A DNA stretch of 64,000 bases from Parendozoicomonas sp. Alg238-R29 (GTDB taxonomy: Bacteria > Pseudomonadota > Gammaproteobacteria > Pseudomonadales > Endozoicomonadaceae). The DNA lies in NCBI RefSeq assembly GCF_947331445.1, contig NZ_CAMZOG010000010.1, positions 16,623 through 80,622 on the forward strand, read 5' to 3'. Shown here in pieces: positions 34,579 to 43,193 of the stretch. Numbering within the stretch: position 1 is the stretch's first letter; each line of letters starts with the position of its first letter. Below the pieces are notes generated by a model. The model was not told the DNA's origin, did not search any database, and was given only the letters and a program-made list of their open reading frames with translations. A program made the translations under genes and the position numbers.

Positions 34579-35982
34579 ATGGCCGATCAAGAAGCGGCAC
34601 CCTCTGCTCAAACCTGGACTCATCGCTGGACGTTTGTTCTAGCCGCAGCTGGCTCTGCTATTGGTCTGGGTAATCTGTGGAAGTTCCCTTATATCACCGG
34701 CATAAATGGCGGTGGAGCATTTGTTCTTGTTTATCTGGTGTGTATAGCTCTTGTCGGTATACCCATCATGATGGCTGAAACGGCTCTTGGCCGACACGGT
34801 CGTCACAGTCCTATTAATAGTATGCGGGAACTTGCCCGTGAATCCGGTGCCAGTCGTTGGTGGGGAATGGTTGGCTGGATGGGAGCTTTTACCGGCTTTC
34901 TGATTCTCTCTTTCTATAGCGTTGTTGCTGGTTGGGCGATTGCTTACACCCTTGAAATGTTTGCGGGTGTTTTTCAGGGAATGACGCCCGCTGAGGTTGG
35001 CGGCAATTTTGAAAGCCTGCTGGGTGATCCCGTAAAACTCACTATCTGGCATACCGTGTTTATGGTTATGACGGGGGTTGTGATAGCTCGTGGTATCCAT
35101 AAGGGGCTGGAAAGCAGCGTGCGGATTATGATGCCAGCGTTGTTTGTCTTGCTGTTGGCTGTGCTGGGATACAGCGTGGTGGAGTCCGGGCACTTTATGG
35201 AAGGCGTTAACTTTATGTTTGCCTTCAACCCTGAAGACTTGAGTTGGGATGCTGTACTTGCTGCCATGGGGCATGCTTTCTTCACTCTGAGTTTGGGTAT
35301 GTGCACCATCATGGCTTACGGTGCTTATATGCCTAAGAAGGCCTCTATCAGTCGAACAGTTGGTTCGGTTGTCGTTCTCGATACCTTTATTGCTCTGGTT
35401 GCTGGTCTGGCCATTTTCCCATTGGTATTCGCTAATAATATGGAACCAGGTGGTGGCCCCGGCCTCTTGTTTGTCACTCTAACTTCAGCTTTCGCCAACC
35501 TGCCGGGTGGACAGATTTTTGGTGGAATCTTCTTCCTGTTGGTTGTTTTGGCCGCCTTGAGTTCTTCCATTTCACTGGTTGAGCCAACTGTAGCCTGGGT
35601 TATAGAGCGCTTCCCTGTAAGCCGTGCTGCAGCAACATCTGTTTATTGCGCACTGGTGTGGTTATTCGGCCTTGGTACAGTTCTGTCGTTTAATGAGTGG
35701 TCCGGCGAAAGTGCGCAGATATTCGGTATGACATTCTTTGAATTTATCGATTATCTCACTGCCAATATCACATTGCCTCTGGGTGGGTTGCTGATAGCCG
35801 TCTTTGCGGGTTGGACGATGAAGCGCTCTTATATCTACAAAGAGCTCAATCTTTCCCTTGGAGCATTCAATCTCTGGCGTGCTATGTGCCGGGTTATCGC
35901 ACCAATCTGTGTTGTGGTGATTTTCTACTTCTCCACAATCGAAGAGCCACTGATGGAACTGCTTGGAATGGCCGGACAGTAA
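34579..35982 (+). CDS. Sodium:neurotransmitter symporter family (NSS) transporter
   Basis: A 467-residue inner-membrane transporter that probably imports an amino acid or similar amine with sodium. The N-terminus shows the NSS signature HRWTFVLAAAGSAIGLGNLW, KFPYITGINGGGAFVLVYL and PIMMAETALGRHGRHSP; the unwound TM1 motif GSAIGLGN supplies sodium and substrate ligands. SLGMCTIMAYGAYMPK (TM6 region) and LSSSISLVEPTVAW (TM8 sodium site) are also present. The length fits the 11-helix bacterial subfamily rather than the 12-helix LeuT. RBS GAGGA precedes the ATG. It is followed after 15 bp by ratA, perhaps in one transcript. Substrate unknown. Confidence 0.93.
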   Translation: MADQEAAPSAQTWTHRWTFVLAAAGSAIGLGNLWKFPYITGINGGGAFVLVYLVCIALVGIPIMMAETALGRHGRHSPINSMRELARESGASRWWGMVGWMGAFTGFLILSFYSVVAGWAIAYTLEMFAGVFQGMTPAEVGGNFESLLGDPVKLTIWHTVFMVMTGVVIARGIHKGLESSVRIMMPALFVLLLAVLGYSVVESGHFMEGVNFMFAFNPEDLSWDAVLAAMGHAFFTLSLGMCTIMAYGAYMPKKASISRTVGSVVVLDTFIALVAGLAIFPLVFANNMEPGGGPGLLFVTLTSAFANLPGGQIFGGIFFLLVVLAALSSSISLVEPTVAWVIERFPVSRAAATSVYCALVWLFGLGTVLSFNEWSGESAQIFGMTFFEFIDYLTANITLPLGGLLIAVFAGWTMKRSYIYKELNLSLGAFNLWRAMCRVIAPICVVVIFYFSTIEEPLMELLGMAGQ

Positions 35983-35997
35983 GGAAATAGAAGTTCT

Positions 35998-36429
35998 GTG
36001 AAAAAAGTACAACGCTCTGCATTGGTTATGCATTCCGCAGAGAATATGTATCGGCTGGTTAACGATGTAGAGTCTTACCCTGGTTTTCTGCCCTGGTGTG
36101 CCGGGGCAGAACTTCTTGAGAGTTCTGATACTGCTCTGGAGGCTCGTGTCAATGTTAGCCGTGGTGGTGTATCGGGAAGTTTTGTTACCCGCAATACTAT
36201 GAGGCCTGGCGAGCATATTGAAATTACCCTGAAAGATGGACCTTTCACCGCGCTGACTGGAATCTGGACTTTCAAACCGCTTATGGAGGGAGCCTGCAAG
36301 GTCTCCCTCGATCTGGCCTTTGAAATGGACAGTAGTCTTTTAAAGTCTGCTGTTGGCAAAGTGTTTGAGCAGGTTGCATCAACCATGGTGGATGCATTCT
36401 GTAGCCGTGCTGATGAGGTGTATGGATAG
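35998..36429 (+). CDS. ratA: RatA-family START-domain protein (Coq10-like)
   Basis: 143 residues of the polyketide cyclase/START fold (PF03364). KKVQRSALVMHSAENMYRLV, NDVESYPGFLPWCAGAELL and LKSAVGKVFEQVASTMVDAF are typical. Homologues bind ubiquinone-like lipids (Coq10) and E. coli RatA was reported to block 70S ribosome assembly; which applies here is not visible. The start is GTG. The gene overlaps rnfH by eight bases, the standard ratA-rnfH pair found beside smpB in gammaproteobacteria. Confidence 0.93.
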   Translation: MKKVQRSALVMHSAENMYRLVNDVESYPGFLPWCAGAELLESSDTALEARVNVSRGGVSGSFVTRNTMRPGEHIEITLKDGPFTALTGIWTFKPLMEGACKVSLDLAFEMDSSLLKSAVGKVFEQVASTMVDAFCSRADEVYG

Positions 36430-36745
36430 TCCAATGAGCGGTAAAGAAATAGCAGTTGAAGTAGCCTTTGCATTACCAGATCGGCAGAAGATTATCAGCC
36501 TTCATGTGCCGGAAGGTACAACGTTGTTTGAAACGGCGGAGTTGTCTGGTATTTGTGATTACTTTCCAGATATCGATTTATCTGCATCTAAGATGGGGAT
36601 TTTTGGGAAAACTGTTGCGAAACCGACGGAGCAGGTTATCAAGGCGGGTGAGAGAGTTGAGATTTACAGAGCACTGATTGCTGACCCTAAAGAAGTTCGC
36701 CGCAAACGAGCAGAAAAAGCAAAAGCTGCTAAAACTGCAGAGTAA
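36422..36745 (+). CDS. rnfH: RnfH-family ubiquitin-like fold protein
   Basis: A 107-residue UPF0125/RnfH protein, a beta-grasp fold of unknown biochemical role. The core reads IAVEVAFALPDRQKIISLHV, EGTTLFETAELSGI and MGIFGKTVAKPTEQVIKAGE, then RVEIYRALIADPKEVRRKRA with a Lys/Ala-rich tail. I chose the ATG at 36422, which overlaps the ratA stop and has GAGG five bases upstream; the ATG at 36434 is an alternative. Frames starting further upstream lie inside ratA and are unlikely. Always paired with ratA in this group. Confidence 0.92.
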   Translation: MDSPMSGKEIAVEVAFALPDRQKIISLHVPEGTTLFETAELSGICDYFPDIDLSASKMGIFGKTVAKPTEQVIKAGERVEIYRALIADPKEVRRKRAEKAKAAKTAE

Positions 36746-36760
36746 GTTTTGGAAGTGAAT

Positions 36761-36790
36761 AAAAAAACCGGACACTGTCCGGTTTTTTTT
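36761..36790. terminator. Bidirectional terminator between rnfH and bamE
   Basis: AAAAAAACCGGACA / TGTCCGGTTTTTTTT hairpin with a very short loop, located between the convergent rnfH and bamE genes. A run on one side and T run on the other allow function in both directions. Confidence 0.93.
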
Positions 36791-36816
36791 ATATCTGAGG
36801 TTCTGGGATTTAGAGG

Positions 36817-37299
36817 TTAGAGCATCCAGTCGAACCAAGAACCTTCTTCGTCTTTGGCAGCTTTTTCCGCCTTGTTTTTTGCGTCTTTAGCATCGGCGCT
36901 GGCGGCTTTGCGAACCTGATCATCAACACTGTTGTCGTTTCCGCCTGGGCGCACATCCCCTTCAAAGTAAGACAGGGTGTTACCGTTAAAAAATACGCTC
37001 AAAGTCTGTTGAGTGCGCTGCTGGCCACCAGGCTGGAAGCTGTAAATGTAATCCCAGCGAGACGCGTTGTAAGTGTCGGGCAATAGTGGCTCGCCCATAA
37101 CAAACTTAACCTGCTCACGAGTCATCCCCGGACGCAGCTGGTTAACCATGTCCTGAGTGATAACATTGCCTTGCTGAATATCAATTTTATAGGCGCCCGG
37201 AAAGCTCAGAAGTTTGGCGTTATTATCTGAAAACCAGGAACACCCACCCATAAGGGCTGCTGAAAGAACCAGGGCGAACGTTGCCTTTTGCTTTTGCAT
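36817..37299 (-). CDS. bamE: Outer membrane assembly lipoprotein BamE
   Basis: A 160-residue lipoprotein of the BAM complex, which inserts beta-barrel proteins into the outer membrane. The N-terminal signal has the lipobox LMGGC with lipidated Cys20. The SmpA/OmlA domain follows: [39 protein letters not shown] and [14 protein letters not shown], then [16 protein letters not shown]. The Lys/Ala/Asp-rich tail (~125-155) is longer than in E. coli BamE (113 residues), as in Pseudomonas OmlA. It is divergent from fur with 85 bp between, the usual gene order. Confidence 0.96.
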   Translation of the reverse strand: MQKQKATFALVLSAALMGGCSWFSDNNAKLLSFPGAYKIDIQQGNVITQDMVNQLRPGMTREQVKFVMGEPLLPDTYNASRWDYIYSFQPGGQQRTQQTLSVFFNGNTLSYFEGDVRPGGNDNSVDDQVRKAASADAKDAKNKAEKAAKDEEGSWFDWML

Positions 37300-37384
37300 C
37301 GTCTACTGACTTCCACTATCTTGGACGGAAATGAGATAATCCCCAGCTTATTACATCTCCAGGGGTTTAGAAAGGGATACTTGG

Positions 37385-37789
37385 GTGGAAAATCAAGAGC
37401 TTCGTAAGGTTGGATTAAAGGTCACATTGCCCCGGGTCAAGATTTTGCAGATTCTGGAGAATTCTGCAGATCGGCATATGAGCGCGGAAGATGTTTATAA
37501 AGCGTTGATTGAGGCTGAGGAAGATGTTGGCCTTGCAACGGTCTATCGAGTACTGACTCAGTTCGAAAGTGCCGGACTTGTAATTCGCCATAACTTTGAT
37601 GGCGGGCATTCGGTATTTGAACTTGCCAGCGGTGAGCATCATGATCATATGGTGTGCATGGATACCGGGCAGATTATTGAGTTTCGGAATCAGGAGATTG
37701 AGAAGATTCAGCATATTATTGCTGAAGAGCATGGTTACGACTTGGTGGATCATAATCTTGTTTTGTATGTGAAAACCAAATCGGAATGA
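37385..37789 (+). CDS. fur: Ferric uptake regulator Fur
   Basis: An iron-responsive DNA-binding repressor of 134 residues. The winged helix shows GLKVTLPRVKILQILENSA and DRHMSAEDVYKALIEAEEDV, then GLATVYRVLTQFESAGLVI (recognition region). The metal sites are HNFDGGHSVFELASGEHHDH and the loop MVCMDTGQIIEF. As in Pseudomonas Fur, the second Cys of the CxxC seen in E. coli (CLDC) is missing (CMDT). The start is GTG; bamE diverges upstream. A stem-loop follows 30 bp after the stop. Confidence 0.97.
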   Translation: MENQELRKVGLKVTLPRVKILQILENSADRHMSAEDVYKALIEAEEDVGLATVYRVLTQFESAGLVIRHNFDGGHSVFELASGEHHDHMVCMDTGQIIEFRNQEIEKIQHIIAEEHGYDLVDHNLVLYVKTKSE

Positions 37790-37819
37790 TCTCTTTCTAA
37801 CCGGCCTGATGAAAAGAGG

Positions 37820-37845
37820 ATACAGAGGGTGGGAACCCTCTGTAT
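37820..37845. terminator. Hairpin between fur and the convergent exported protein gene
   Basis: Perfect 11-bp stem ATACAGAGGGT / ACCCTCTGTAT with loop GGGA, between two convergent genes. There is a short U-rich stretch (CCTCTTTT) only on the minus side, so it is probably a weak terminator for the minus-strand pair. Confidence 0.6.
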
Positions 37846-37859
37846 GTTTAGAGCGCGGA

Positions 37860-38981
37860 CTACCTTAATACTCCAGTGAGGTTATCCAGTAATTTGATCT
37901 GTTGTTGAGTGGCTGCGCCGACAGTTTCAGACATTGTGTTTAACGAAAATTCCAGTTGCGCACCTGTCAGACCTGGCTTTTTAAGTAAGTGGCTGTATTT
38001 CAGGTAGAATTGTTTGGTGTACTCGAATGCGTTAAAGGCTGCGTAAGGTGCCATCAGTCTGGCCATAACTGGATTTTTAAAACCTGTTATGTAGTCAAAC
38101 TTATCAAAAGTATGGAAGTCCCTCTTCCATAGCCCTTTGGCCATGACTTGATAACGATGCTGAGCCGTTTTCACAGTTTCGGTGGTTTGCAGTTCTTTCA
38201 GTGCACTGAAGAGCTCGGAGTCTGTTTTATATCTATTAAGTCTTGGGGTCACGGCCTGTTGATAAAAGACAATGCCGTCAAAGGCTTCAGCATGACTGAT
38301 GTACATGTTTTCTGCGATGGGCATCAGCTCGCGTTTATGGTCTTCGCTTAAAACACCGTAGCTGTCCAGAGAGTGAACAATGGCAGACCAGAACACGGGA
38401 ATGTAAAAAATTTCCCGAACATCGTCGTGACCTCGTTTGAAACACTCATAGCTATAAAGTCTTTGTCCCATATGGTGATCCATTTCTACCAACCGGTTGA
38501 CGATACTATTGACCATCTCTTCGGTAATAATTCCTTCTAATTGACTCATATCTGTTGGGGCTTGATATGTGTCCAGCTGAGTTTCGTTCCCTGGATTCAG
38601 AATCATATAGAGGAATCCCAACATACGAACCTGTAAGTCCTGAATGTAGAGCCCTCTCAACATATCCACGATAGGATTGGGATGTATAATTGAGGGGGAG
38701 TTATAAAATGCCGGAAATAAACTTGGGTCATTAAAATATGTTGTTAAATATTTCAATTGAATCAATAGACCTTCTATGAGTTCTTTATCTGCTCCAATTT
38801 TCTTCAGGCGTTCATAGCGTAATGTTTGCGTATGGTCATAGGTTTGAATGTCATAAATGATCTGATGGACACGACTATTCTTTATCTCTGGGCTCATAGT
38901 GTTTTGATTGTTAGCCTCAGCCAGGTATGAAAATATCATTAGCAATACTGTAATAATCAGGTTTTGGCAGGTGTGTTTCAT
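37860..38981 (-). CDS. Exported protein of unknown function
   Basis: 373 residues, not recognised. An N-terminal signal peptide is visible (basic MKHTCQN, hydrophobic LIITVLLMIFSYL, cleavage likely after AEA at ~23). The mature part is mostly helical and has no Cys pairs, zinc motif or known catalytic signature. Features such as RMLGFLYMILNPGN and a His/Tyr-rich segment (FWSAIVHSLDSYGVLSEDHK) recur loosely in the upstream gene product (LIMLHIYLNPERG), so the two may be distant paralogues. It begins 9 bp after the upstream gene's stop and is certainly in its operon. Periplasmic or secreted location is inferred from the signal peptide. Confidence 0.65.
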   Translation of the reverse strand: MKHTCQNLIITVLLMIFSYLAEANNQNTMSPEIKNSRVHQIIYDIQTYDHTQTLRYERLKKIGADKELIEGLLIQLKYLTTYFNDPSLFPAFYNSPSIIHPNPIVDMLRGLYIQDLQVRMLGFLYMILNPGNETQLDTYQAPTDMSQLEGIITEEMVNSIVNRLVEMDHHMGQRLYSYECFKRGHDDVREIFYIPVFWSAIVHSLDSYGVLSEDHKRELMPIAENMYISHAEAFDGIVFYQQAVTPRLNRYKTDSELFSALKELQTTETVKTAQHRYQVMAKGLWKRDFHTFDKFDYITGFKNPVMARLMAPYAAFNAFEYTKQFYLKYSHLLKKPGLTGAQLEFSLNTMSETVGAATQQQIKLLDNLTGVLR

Positions 38982-38990
38982 AGTGACCTC

Positions 38991-40352
38991 TTAAAATTGC
39001 TTCCAGTTGATTGCTGGCATACCTGCCATAACTCTTAGAATCTGGGCCGCATATCCAACTTGGAGTTCGATAATTCGGTCTGGGATTAGGGGTTCTTTCC
39101 TGTTAATTATTTGAGTGCTAATGACATTAGCCAGAAATTCAGAGGAAACACTGGCATCATCGTTGTAAGCAAGTGCCTCACATTGACTTGTGTTTCCATG
39201 TATTTTTCGTCGTTCTAAATAGTGGAGGCAGGTTCTTACTGTCCAAAGTCTTGATACATCTGCCAGCTGTTTGACCCCTTGTTTTACCAAGTCTCGTAGC
39301 TCTTTATATTGGTAGAGGTCGTTGAAGACAGCTGTCATTGCAATTGACATCTGAACCTCTGAATTGTCGTTGTTCAGGGTAAGCAGGGCAGAACTGTGTG
39401 TTGACAGGGTTTCATGTAATGCCGCCATTAACGGCTCAAGTGCCCCTTGTTCGAGAAGAACCTGTTTAAGACTGTCTTTTTGGGTTTTGGCGCTGGTGCT
39501 TGCTAAGCCTGTAAGAGTATTACTCATTTTGTTGTGAGTAATGGCGTTAGAAAAGGATGTTTCTTTTGGCAGGCCCAGAGAAATATCTCCTAAACCGCGT
39601 TCAGGGTTCAGGTAGATATGCAGCATTATCAGTTCGGCGTAGATTTTGGAGAAATCCCCCAAGCTCTCTTTTTGTTGGGAAGCTCCAGAAAGGCGCATTG
39701 CAAAAGTGTTAATGACATCCTCTGGGACGTTGTTGACGTTTATAATTTCTCTAATGAATTTCTCGTCAAAATTTAATCTCAGTGTGGCTGTCCGCACTCT
39801 CCAGTATTCTTTGTTATGGTCTAGCTGAAGCAGTTCGTTGGAAAGTGTGTTTAGTTTTTGATCAAGACTCTGGCCGCCAGTGGTATCGGGGTTGCTCTCA
39901 TCGTAGGTATCTGACCCCGTAGTAGATGATTGTTCATACTGTGCTTGCTCATCTCTGGCCTCTTGGTTGTAAGTGAGAGCTTTTTCTACGCTCTTTTTCT
40001 GCCTTCCCTGGATGGCGTTGTTTATTCCCTTTTTCCAGTCTTCCTGGTCGATCACTTCATTAACAATAGCTTTTGCTCCATCAAAAACTTGGATCAGCTC
40101 TCTATCCAGCTTCTTCAAGTGGCCTGCGATAGCCTGATCTGTTTCTTTTTGCTGTTCTTGTATGTCAGAAAGATCTAGATATTCGGTCGTATCTATCTGG
40201 CCAAAGCCGGGAATAACATCTGCCCATCGGGCAACTTCTTGGGATAAGGTCTCTTTAGCTGTTTCGAAATCGCTATTGGCGTAGGCAAGCAGCGATGCAG
40301 TAGCAAAGGCCGTAAAGAAAGTGAGTGCTTTCTTTAGGTGTTTTTTTCCCAT
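38991..40352 (-). CDS. Exported coiled-coil protein of unknown function
   Basis: 453 residues, not recognised. I place the start at the ATG preceded by GAGGGA at 40352, which gives MGKKHLKKALTFFTAFATASLLAYA, a clean signal peptide (given here as motif KKALTFFTAFATASLLAYA). After cleavage comes a helical region, probably coiled coil (~30-125: SDIQEQQKETDQAIAGHLKK), a Ser/Thr/Gly-rich linker (SSTTGSDTYDESNPDTTGG), a second helical domain (~150-400) and a C-terminus with IIELQVGYAAQILRVMAGM. First gene of a two-gene operon with the downstream exported protein. Between fur and recN, which are adjacent in related genera, so the pair looks like an insertion into a conserved region. Confidence 0.65.
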   Translation of the reverse strand: MGKKHLKKALTFFTAFATASLLAYANSDFETAKETLSQEVARWADVIPGFGQIDTTEYLDLSDIQEQQKETDQAIAGHLKKLDRELIQVFDGAKAIVNEVIDQEDWKKGINNAIQGRQKKSVEKALTYNQEARDEQAQYEQSSTTGSDTYDESNPDTTGGQSLDQKLNTLSNELLQLDHNKEYWRVRTATLRLNFDEKFIREIINVNNVPEDVINTFAMRLSGASQQKESLGDFSKIYAELIMLHIYLNPERGLGDISLGLPKETSFSNAITHNKMSNTLTGLASTSAKTQKDSLKQVLLEQGALEPLMAALHETLSTHSSALLTLNNDNSEVQMSIAMTAVFNDLYQYKELRDLVKQGVKQLADVSRLWTVRTCLHYLERRKIHGNTSQCEALAYNDDASVSSEFLANVISTQIINRKEPLIPDRIIELQVGYAAQILRVMAGMPAINWKQF

Positions 40353-40434
40353 GGTTTCCCTCTTGTCTATCAAGTCGTGAACTGAACTCGTTAGACAGAG
40401 GGGAGAAGGAAATTATGCTAACCAGAGTGTTAGT

Positions 40435-42120
40435 TCAGGCAACAGATTCTGCGGGAGTGGAACGGGTAATCATCTCTTGGGCATGGGCCAGGGTCTGGTC
40501 AGTGATTTCCAGCCCTCCCAGCATGCGGGCAACTTCATAAGTGCGTTTGTCATCTTTGAGTGTTGATATTCTGGTGCTGGTACTGTTTTTACCCAGCTTC
40601 TTGCTGACATGCAGGTGAGTGTGTCCCTGTGATGCTACTTGTGGCTGGTGGGTCACACACATAACTTGACCTTGCTCGCCAAGTTCTCTCAATAGGCGAC
40701 CGACAATTTCTGCTGTTCCACCGCCAATGCCCACATCCACCTCATCAAATACCAGAGTAGAAATGCCAGAAGTGCGGGCAGTAATCACTTGTATGGCCAG
40801 GCTGATGCGAGAAAGTTCACCACCAGAGGCGACTTTGTCCAAAGGCTTGGGAGCTGAACCGGGGTTTGTAGTGACAAGGAAACGAATATCTTCCATTCCA
40901 TGATTGCGAGGCGTTGTCTCTTGAGTGCTGAATTCGACCTCAAACTTACCTTTCGGCATGCCCAGTTCATGGATGTGCTTGCTAACAGCTTTGTTTAGTT
41001 TTCCAGCGCCTTTGGTTCGTTTGTCGGTCAGCTTCTTGGCAGTGGTGAAGTAGTCTTGTTCCAAAGCTGAAAGCGACTGTTCCAGCTCTTCAAGTTTTTC
41101 ATCGCCCCATTGAAGGCTTTCCAGCTCGTGTTGCAGTTCTGTATGAAAATTATGCAAAGCATCGGGTTGCACATGGTGCTTGCGTGCCAGGGTATAAGTT
41201 GCCGACAGTCGTTCAGTAATATCTGCCAGCCGAACTGGGTCTGCCTCAAAGTTGTCAACAAACCGGTTCATCTCGCCAATAGCTTCTTCTACCTGAATCT
41301 GTGCGGTGGAAAGCATTTCTATGGTGTCTTGCAATACTGGAATATCTAATCCCAGATCAACCAGCAATTGCTGGCACACGGTAAGACTGTGAAGAATATT
41401 GCCGCTGTCGTTTTCTGAGCAGAGGTTTAAAACCTGTTGGCAGGTGTGAAGGTTCGTTTCAGCATTGGACAATTGCTTTTGTTCGTTTTCGAGCTCTTCA
41501 ACCTCGCCTTTAGAAATAGAAAGGCGATCCAATTCTTCAACTTGATACTGCAATAACTGAAGGCGGGCGTCTTGTTCTTGCCCTCTGCTTTTTAATTCTT
41601 CAAGTTGGTCTTTCTGGTGTTTCCATTCTTGCCAGAGGTGTGAAACCTTTTTTTCAAGTTCGGAGCAGCTTGCATACTCATCCAGAAGTTTTTGGTGTGT
41701 GGCCGGGCGAAGCAAGGACTGCTGTTCGTGTTGAGCGTGAATATCTACCAACATTTCTCCTAGCTGGCGCAAGTCGGAGAGTGGTGAAGGTGTGCCATTA
41801 ATATAGCCTCGGCTTCGGCCTTCTTTGGTGATCACCCGTCGTAAAATGCACTCGCCATCAATATCCAGTTCTTTCTTTTGCAGCCATTTGCTGGCTTCGG
41901 GAAGATTGGAGATTTCAAAAGTTGCCCGAATATCCGCTCGCTCGCACCCTGGGCGAACACAGTCGTTGCCAGCTCTGGCTCCAGTAGTCAGGGAGAGGGC
42001 GTCCAGCATAATGGATTTTCCAGCGCCGGTTTCACCAGTAATAACGGTCATACCTTTGGGGATCTCAAGCTCAAGTTGATCCACAATGGCGTAATGGCTG
42101 ATAGACAGATGGGTGAGCAT
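40435..42120 (-). CDS. recN: DNA repair protein RecN
   Basis: An SMC-like ATPase for double-strand break repair, 561 residues (family ~550). The Walker A is TGETGAGKSIMLDAL (28-42); a QxxH-type segment with DIHAQHEQQSLLRP (~130) follows; then two antiparallel coiled-coil arms (~160-360). The C-terminal head has the ABC signature region ASGGELSRISLAIQ, Walker B TLVFDEVDVGIGGGTAE, and CVTHQPQVASQGHTHL. A LexA box lies 23-38 bp upstream of the ATG, matching the SOS control known for recN. Divergent from grpE. Confidence 0.97.
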   Translation of the reverse strand: MLTHLSISHYAIVDQLELEIPKGMTVITGETGAGKSIMLDALSLTTGARAGNDCVRPGCERADIRATFEISNLPEASKWLQKKELDIDGECILRRVITKEGRSRGYINGTPSPLSDLRQLGEMLVDIHAQHEQQSLLRPATHQKLLDEYASCSELEKKVSHLWQEWKHQKDQLEELKSRGQEQDARLQLLQYQVEELDRLSISKGEVEELENEQKQLSNAETNLHTCQQVLNLCSENDSGNILHSLTVCQQLLVDLGLDIPVLQDTIEMLSTAQIQVEEAIGEMNRFVDNFEADPVRLADITERLSATYTLARKHHVQPDALHNFHTELQHELESLQWGDEKLEELEQSLSALEQDYFTTAKKLTDKRTKGAGKLNKAVSKHIHELGMPKGKFEVEFSTQETTPRNHGMEDIRFLVTTNPGSAPKPLDKVASGGELSRISLAIQVITARTSGISTLVFDEVDVGIGGGTAEIVGRLLRELGEQGQVMCVTHQPQVASQGHTHLHVSKKLGKNSTSTRISTLKDDKRTYEVARMLGGLEITDQTLAHAQEMITRSTPAESVA

Positions 42121-42142
42121 GGGAGAGGTCCCGACTATGTAC

Positions 42143-42158
42143 CTGTTTATTTATACAG
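42143..42158 (-). promoter_or_regulatory. LexA box (SOS operator) of recN
   Basis: CTGTTTATTTATACAG: perfect CTGT-N8-ACAG palindrome ends with an AT-rich core, as in the gammaproteobacterial SOS box. It ends 23 bp before the recN start codon. Confidence 0.9.
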
Positions 42159-42214
42159 TAATCGTCAAGTGCAGTGAGTTCAATCCCTTAATCCGAAAAA
42201 TCCTTGCGAATACC

Positions 42215-42243
42215 CTTGAATGTTCTGGGGGAGTCCCCAATAT
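42215..42243 (+). promoter_or_regulatory. Sigma-32 (heat shock) promoter of grpE
   Basis: CTTGAA at 42215-42220 and CCCCAATAT at 42235-42243, 14 bases apart, match the RpoH consensus (CTTGAA, 13-15, CCCCATnT). It is 80 bp upstream of the grpE ATG. Confidence 0.85.
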
Positions 42244-42323
42244 ATGCGCAATAGTTTTTTATGAACCGTTGCGCGATGCTGTTCCTTAGATGAGGAAACC
42301 AGCTGCAGGATGGGAGTTGCAGG

Positions 42324-42914
42324 ATGACTGAAGATCAAAATAAAACCGGTGAGCAGGTTGAAGAAACCGTAGCTCCTGAAACTGCAGAAACAGTTGCTGA
42401 AGATGCGACTGTTAGCGAGGATGCTGTCGTTGAAGAAGATTCTCTTGCTGCGCTTCAGAATGAGCTTGTTCGTGCTCAGGATGATTTAACCAAGGCTCAG
42501 GAGCAGGCATTGCGTGCTGTTGCCGAAGCTCAGAACGTAAAACGTCGTGCTCAGCAGGATGTGGAAAAAGCCCACAAGTTTGCTCTGGATAAGTTTGTTG
42601 AGTCCCTGCTTCCAGTAGTAGACAGTTTGGAAAATGGTTTGAAAAGTGTTGAGTCCAGCGATGATGCCCACGATGCCATGCGTGAAGGTATGGAACTCAC
42701 TCTGAAGCTGTTTGTGGATACTCTGGCTAAGCATCAGGTTGAACAGTTAAATCCTGTTGGCGAGTCTCTGGATCCTAATTTTCATCAGGCTATAACCATG
42801 GTTCCAAATCCCGATATGGAGCCAAACACTGTAATGGATGTTATTCAGAAGGGTTACACTCTCAATGGGCGTGTTGTGCGCCCTGCAATGGTTGTGGTTT
42901 CCAAAGCACCTTGA
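42324..42914 (+). CDS. grpE: Nucleotide exchange factor GrpE
   Basis: Releases ADP from DnaK to allow substrate release in the Hsp70 cycle; dimeric and thermosensing. 196 residues: an acidic disordered N-terminus (ETAETVAEDATVSEDAVVEE), a long coiled coil (~40-90: LQNELVRAQDDLTKAQEQAL, EAQNVKRRAQQDVEKA), the four-helix part FALDKFVESLLPVVDSLENGL, and the beta-wing with EQLNPVGESLDPNFHQAITM and VIQKGYTLNGRVVRPAMV. A sigma-32 promoter precedes it. dnaK is normally next, but here two type III secretion-like genes lie between. Confidence 0.97.
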   Translation: MTEDQNKTGEQVEETVAPETAETVAEDATVSEDAVVEEDSLAALQNELVRAQDDLTKAQEQALRAVAEAQNVKRRAQQDVEKAHKFALDKFVESLLPVVDSLENGLKSVESSDDAHDAMREGMELTLKLFVDTLAKHQVEQLNPVGESLDPNFHQAITMVPNPDMEPNTVMDVIQKGYTLNGRVVRPAMVVVSKAP

Positions 42915-42939
42915 TTGACTCAATCTGATTTTTTGCACT

Positions 42940-42967
42940 CAGTCCAAGTGACTTAAGTCTTGGGCTG
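42940..42967 (+). other. Hairpin after grpE
   Basis: CAGTCCAAG / CTTGGGCTG stem (one G-U pair) around an ACTTAAGT palindrome, 26 bases past the grpE stop, without a T run. It may stabilise the 3' end or weakly terminate. Further on, a 7-bp inverted repeat ATCTCAA / TTGAGAT (43055-43061 and 43080-43086) precedes the chaperone gene and could be an operator. Confidence 0.4.
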
Positions 42968-43193
42968 GGTGACACCCTCCAAAGTTCAATTCTTCCCTTC
43001 TGTCAATGGAACGTCCTTTTTGAAATAAAATTTCATTGCAGGGTGGTTTTATATATCTCAAGTGAATATCGCACACCTTTTGAGATTTCCATTTAATGGG
43101 TTTTGCTGATCATTTTTTCCTTAACCTTTCAATTAGCACTGGTTTTTATAAGCACAGTTTTATGTATGTGGATTTCAGCAGGGAGAACTCTGC

